DNA from: Gemmatimonadota bacterium
Lineage (GTDB): Bacteria > Gemmatimonadota > Gemmatimonadetes > Longimicrobiales > Gaopeijiaceae
Direction: 5' to 3'
Assembly: GCA_030618065.1 (NCBI GenBank)
Contig: JAUXEE010000044.1
Span: forward strand, 1 to 9,396
Length of the DNA stretch: 9,396 nt
Of the stretch, positions 7,341-9,396 are shown one piece after another. The notes beneath the pieces were generated by a model. That model saw only the letters and a list, made by a program, of their open reading frames with translations. It was not told where the DNA came from and did not search any database. The translations under genes were made by a program, and so were the position numbers. Position 1 is the stretch's first letter; each line of letters starts with the position of its first letter.

Positions 7341-7432
7341 GTCACGGACCGGGGCCCTCGAGCCGAGCGAAGCGGGACGACCGAGCACTCGCAAGTCAAT
7401 CCGGCTCTCACCCCTCTCCCATAAGACCAGCC

Positions 7433-8449
7433 TCAGAAGATCGCAACTCGGATTTGGCCCTCCTCGTCTACCCACCCCCGATACATTCCCCGAGTGTTGA
7501 AAGACATCTCTATCTTCCCCTCCCGGTCCATGGCCACCACTCCCCCCAATCCCTTTCGATGCTCCTCCAACTTTTCCATGACGACCTGTCGGGCGGCATC
7601 CCGGAGGGACAGCCCCATATAGGCCATTCGCGCCTGGATGTCGTGGGCAACCGCATGGCGAATGAAGTACTCCCCCCAACCCGTACAGGAGACGCCGCAG
7701 TGGGATCCGGCGTAGGTCCCGGCAGCGATCACCGGAGAGTCACCGATCCGCCCCCACTTCTTGTTTGCGGATCCGCCGGTGGAGGTGCCGGCCACCAAAC
7801 GGCCTTCCCGGTCCAGAGCCACCGCCCCTACGGTTCCGGAACGATGCTTCAGATCCTCCTCTGTCAGGGGCTCAGCCCCGGCGGCAATGGCCCGGGCATC
7901 CTCCACGTCAACCGTGTTGGGTCGGGCTTCCCCCCCAGCTTCCCGGGCCTTGGCGGCCTGGAGGTCATCCCACCTGCGCTGGGTAAAGAAGTAGGTGGAA
8001 TCTTCTGCCTCCAGCCCCACTTCCCTGGCGAAGGCCTCGGCCCCGGATCCGACCAACATGACGTGGGGGCACTCCTCCATGACGTGTCGAGCCAACCGAA
8101 TCGGATTCCGCACGTCGCTGATTCCCGCCACCGCCCCGGCCTCCAGCGTGTCTCCAACCATGAGGGAGGCGTCCATGGACACCACGCCGTCCGAGGTGAA
8201 GTTGGATCCACGCCCGGCGTTGAAGATGACGGAGTCCTCCATCACCTCGATGGCCTTTACCACCCCGTCCACGGCGGTTCCACCCCGGCTCATGGCCTGG
8301 TACCCTTCAGACAGGGAGGCCGTGAGAGTTCGAAGGTAGTCCGCCTCCAGCTCAGGCGTGAGCTCGTGCCGGGGGAGGACCCCGACCCCTCCATGAATCA
8401 CCAAACCCCACTTCACCTGGGGAAGGAGCTCATTTTTCTGATCAGGCAT
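7433..8449 (-). CDS. iaaA: Isoaspartyl peptidase / type III L-asparaginase (Ntn hydrolase)
   Basis: A 338-residue cytoplasmic precursor of the asparaginase-2 (N-terminal nucleophile) family. It cleaves itself and then hydrolyses isoaspartyl dipeptides and, less efficiently, L-asparagine. The N-terminus GLVIHGGVGVLP (15-26) and FNAGRGSNFTSDGVVSMDAS (76-95) are family hallmarks. The expected autocleavage point is between Gly205 and Thr206 in HRSGTVGAVALD (bases 7832-7834 encode Thr206), giving chains of about 205 and 133 residues. Substrate-site residues are present: TSTGG (222-226), Arg234 and Asp237 in GRIGDSP, and CTGWGE (255-260). There is no signal peptide, which fits the plant/bacterial type III group rather than the secreted glycosylasparaginases. 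The start lies 15 bp after the glycyl radical enzyme's stop with only a poor Shine-Dalgarno sequence, so it is probably cotranscribed and translationally coupled. All catalytic residues look intact. Confidence 0.94.
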   Translation of the reverse strand: MPDQKNELLPQVKWGLVIHGGVGVLPRHELTPELEADYLRTLTASLSEGYQAMSRGGTAVDGVVKAIEVMEDSVIFNAGRGSNFTSDGVVSMDASLMVGDTLEAGAVAGISDVRNPIRLARHVMEECPHVMLVGSGAEAFAREVGLEAEDSTYFFTQRRWDDLQAAKAREAGGEARPNTVDVEDARAIAAGAEPLTEEDLKHRSGTVGAVALDREGRLVAGTSTGGSANKKWGRIGDSPVIAAGTYAGSHCGVSCTGWGEYFIRHAVAHDIQARMAYMGLSLRDAARQVVMEKLEEHRKGLGGVVAMDREGKIEMSFNTRGMYRGWVDEEGQIRVAIF

Positions 8450-8464
8450 TCGATGATGTCTCAG

Positions 8465-9396
8465 TTAGAGTTCCCCGTGCTCTGTCCGATGGATGATTTC
8501 GTCCTGGAGCGTCTTCCCCAGATCACAGAAATAATCCGAGTACCCTGCCACCCGCACGATGAGGTCCCGGTACTCCCGGGGGTTCGCCTGCGCTGCCTTC
8601 AGAGTCTCGGCATCCACAACGTTGAATTGGATGTGATGGCCATCCATCCTGAAGTAGCTCCGGACCAGATGGGCCCACTTCTCCAGTCCATGCTCACTGT
8701 CCAGAAGGTCCGGGGAAAGCTTCTGGTTCAGGAGCGTACCTCCGGTTCGGACATGGTCCATCTTCGCCGCGGACTTCAGAACCGCGGTGGGCCCTTTCCG
8801 GTCCATGCCCTGGACGGGCGAGATCCCCTCGGAGAGAGGCGTCCCCGCCCTTCGACCGTCCGGCAAGGCGTTGACCACTGAGCCGAAGTAGATGTGAACC
8901 GTGGTGGGAAGGAGGTTGATTCGATAGCTCCCACCCTTGGTGTTGGGACGGCCGTCGATAGCCTTGAAATAAGCCTCGAAAACCTCCCTCATGACACCGT
9001 CGGCGTAGTCCTCGTCATTCCCGTACTTGGGAGTTCGCTCCAGGAGTGTGAGACGGAGCTTCTCATTCTCTCGAAAATCGGATTCCAGGGCTTTCAGGAG
9101 GCCGGCCAGAGAAATGGCCTCTTTTTCAAAGACATGGTATTTGAGGGCGGTGAGGGCGTCGGTAATGGTTCCCAGCCCCACTCCCTGGATGTAGGAGCTG
9201 TTGTAGCGTGCCCCACCGTCATGGTAGTCCTTCCCCGTCTGGATGCAATCGTCGATAAGGAGGGAAAGGAAAGGGGTGGGGATGTGCTCGGCCCAGAGGC
9301 GTTCGATGACGTTGTTACCCCGAACCTTCACATCGATCAGATACATCAGTTGAGCTTCGAAAGCCGCCATGAGCTCTTCGAAAGAGCTCCAGGAAA
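8465..9396 (-). CDS. Glycyl radical enzyme, PFL/dehydratase type, C-terminal part (possibly HypD-like)
   Basis: The carboxy-terminal 309 or so residues of an enzyme normally about 780-850 residues long. The ATG at 9370 is internal, since the frame continues upstream (SWSSFEEL) to the window edge. The radical loop IVRVAGYSDYF carries the radical glycine (bases 8543-8545), followed by LQDEIIHRTEH at the terminus. Other family motifs are DGGARYNSSYIQGVGLGT, ALPDGRRAGTPLSEGISPVQ and TGGTLLNQKLSP. Such enzymes are oxygen-sensitive and need a radical-SAM activase, not seen here. The reaction depends on residues around the active-site Cys, which lie outside the window. The phrases YIQGVGLGTITD, PNTKGGSYRINLLPTTVHIYFG and DGHHIQFNVVDAETL remind me of trans-4-hydroxy-L-proline dehydratase (HypD), recalled and not verified; glycerol, propanediol or other GRE activities remain possible. 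The gene heads the pair with the isoaspartyl peptidase gene. Confidence 0.93.
   Translation of the reverse strand, partial: SWSSFEELMAAFEAQLMYLIDVKVRGNNVIERLWAEHIPTPFLSLLIDDCIQTGKDYHDGGARYNSSYIQGVGLGTITDALTALKYHVFEKEAISLAGLLKALESDFRENEKLRLTLLERTPKYGNDEDYADGVMREVFEAYFKAIDGRPNTKGGSYRINLLPTTVHIYFGSVVNALPDGRRAGTPLSEGISPVQGMDRKGPTAVLKSAAKMDHVRTGGTLLNQKLSPDLLDSEHGLEKWAHLVRSYFRMDGHHIQFNVVDAETLKAAQANPREYRDLIVRVAGYSDYFCDLGKTLQDEIIHRTEHGEL

Noticed and set aside
7304..8881. A 525-codon open frame on the plus strand across the asparaginase and glycyl radical enzyme genes.
   Set aside because: It overlaps two genes with intact catalytic motifs on the opposite strand and crosses their junction. The translation is Pro/Gly/His-rich with no domain, typical of an antisense shadow.
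9371..9389. GAGCTCTT-CGA-AAGAGCTC, a perfect 8-bp inverted repeat at the right edge.
   Set aside because: It lies inside the glycyl radical enzyme coding frame (codons for SSFEEL), so it is probably a codon coincidence rather than an operator or terminator.

Overview
This 9.4 kb window comes from a moderately GC-rich bacterial chromosome (roughly 60% G+C by eye). Spacing is compact, Shine-Dalgarno sequences resemble AGGA/GGAGG, and one start codon is GTG. The gene set (a large purL with fused glutaminase domain, a receiver/PEP-synthase-like fusion, a type III asparaginase and a PFL-type glycyl radical enzyme) suggests an uncultured environmental lineage. A member of the FCB or Gemmatimonadota assemblage is my guess, with low confidence. 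I saw no insertion sequences, phage genes, CRISPR arrays, tRNA or rRNA.

Layout from left to right: (1) the 3' end of purL (+), entering from outside the window; (2) after a 4-bp convergent gap, a 990-residue protein on the minus strand with two receiver-like domains, a PEP-synthase/PPDK-type ATP-grasp module and an unassigned C-terminal domain; (3) a strong cUUCGg-loop terminator and gdhA, glutamate dehydrogenase (minus); (4) a 506-bp divergent intergenic region with several small dyads but no recognised gene; (5) a dicarboxylate/amino-acid:cation symporter of the Glt family (+); (6) a convergent gap with a weak terminator candidate; (7) an isoaspartyl peptidase/type III asparaginase (minus) lying 15 bp downstream of (8) the C-terminal third of a glycyl radical enzyme (minus) that runs off the right edge.

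Genes 3 to 8 share an amino-acid theme. A Glt-type carrier would import acidic amino acids, isoaspartyl peptidase would release Asp and other amino acids from peptides, and glutamate dehydrogenase links glutamate to 2-oxoglutarate. The glycyl radical enzyme resembles the trans-4-hydroxyproline dehydratase (HypD) type in its C-terminal third, which would feed pyrroline-5-carboxylate toward proline or glutamate. That assignment is tentative because its active-site cysteine lies outside the window.

Two proteins look unusual. The symporter keeps the acidic amino-acid ligands of TM8 but has lost most recognisable sodium-site residues: the family NMDGT motif reads NKAGS, and the second sodium aspartate is histidine. 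The receiver/ATP-grasp protein has one degenerate and one intact receiver, and it lacks the phosphohistidine and PEP-binding domains that normally complete a PEP synthase.
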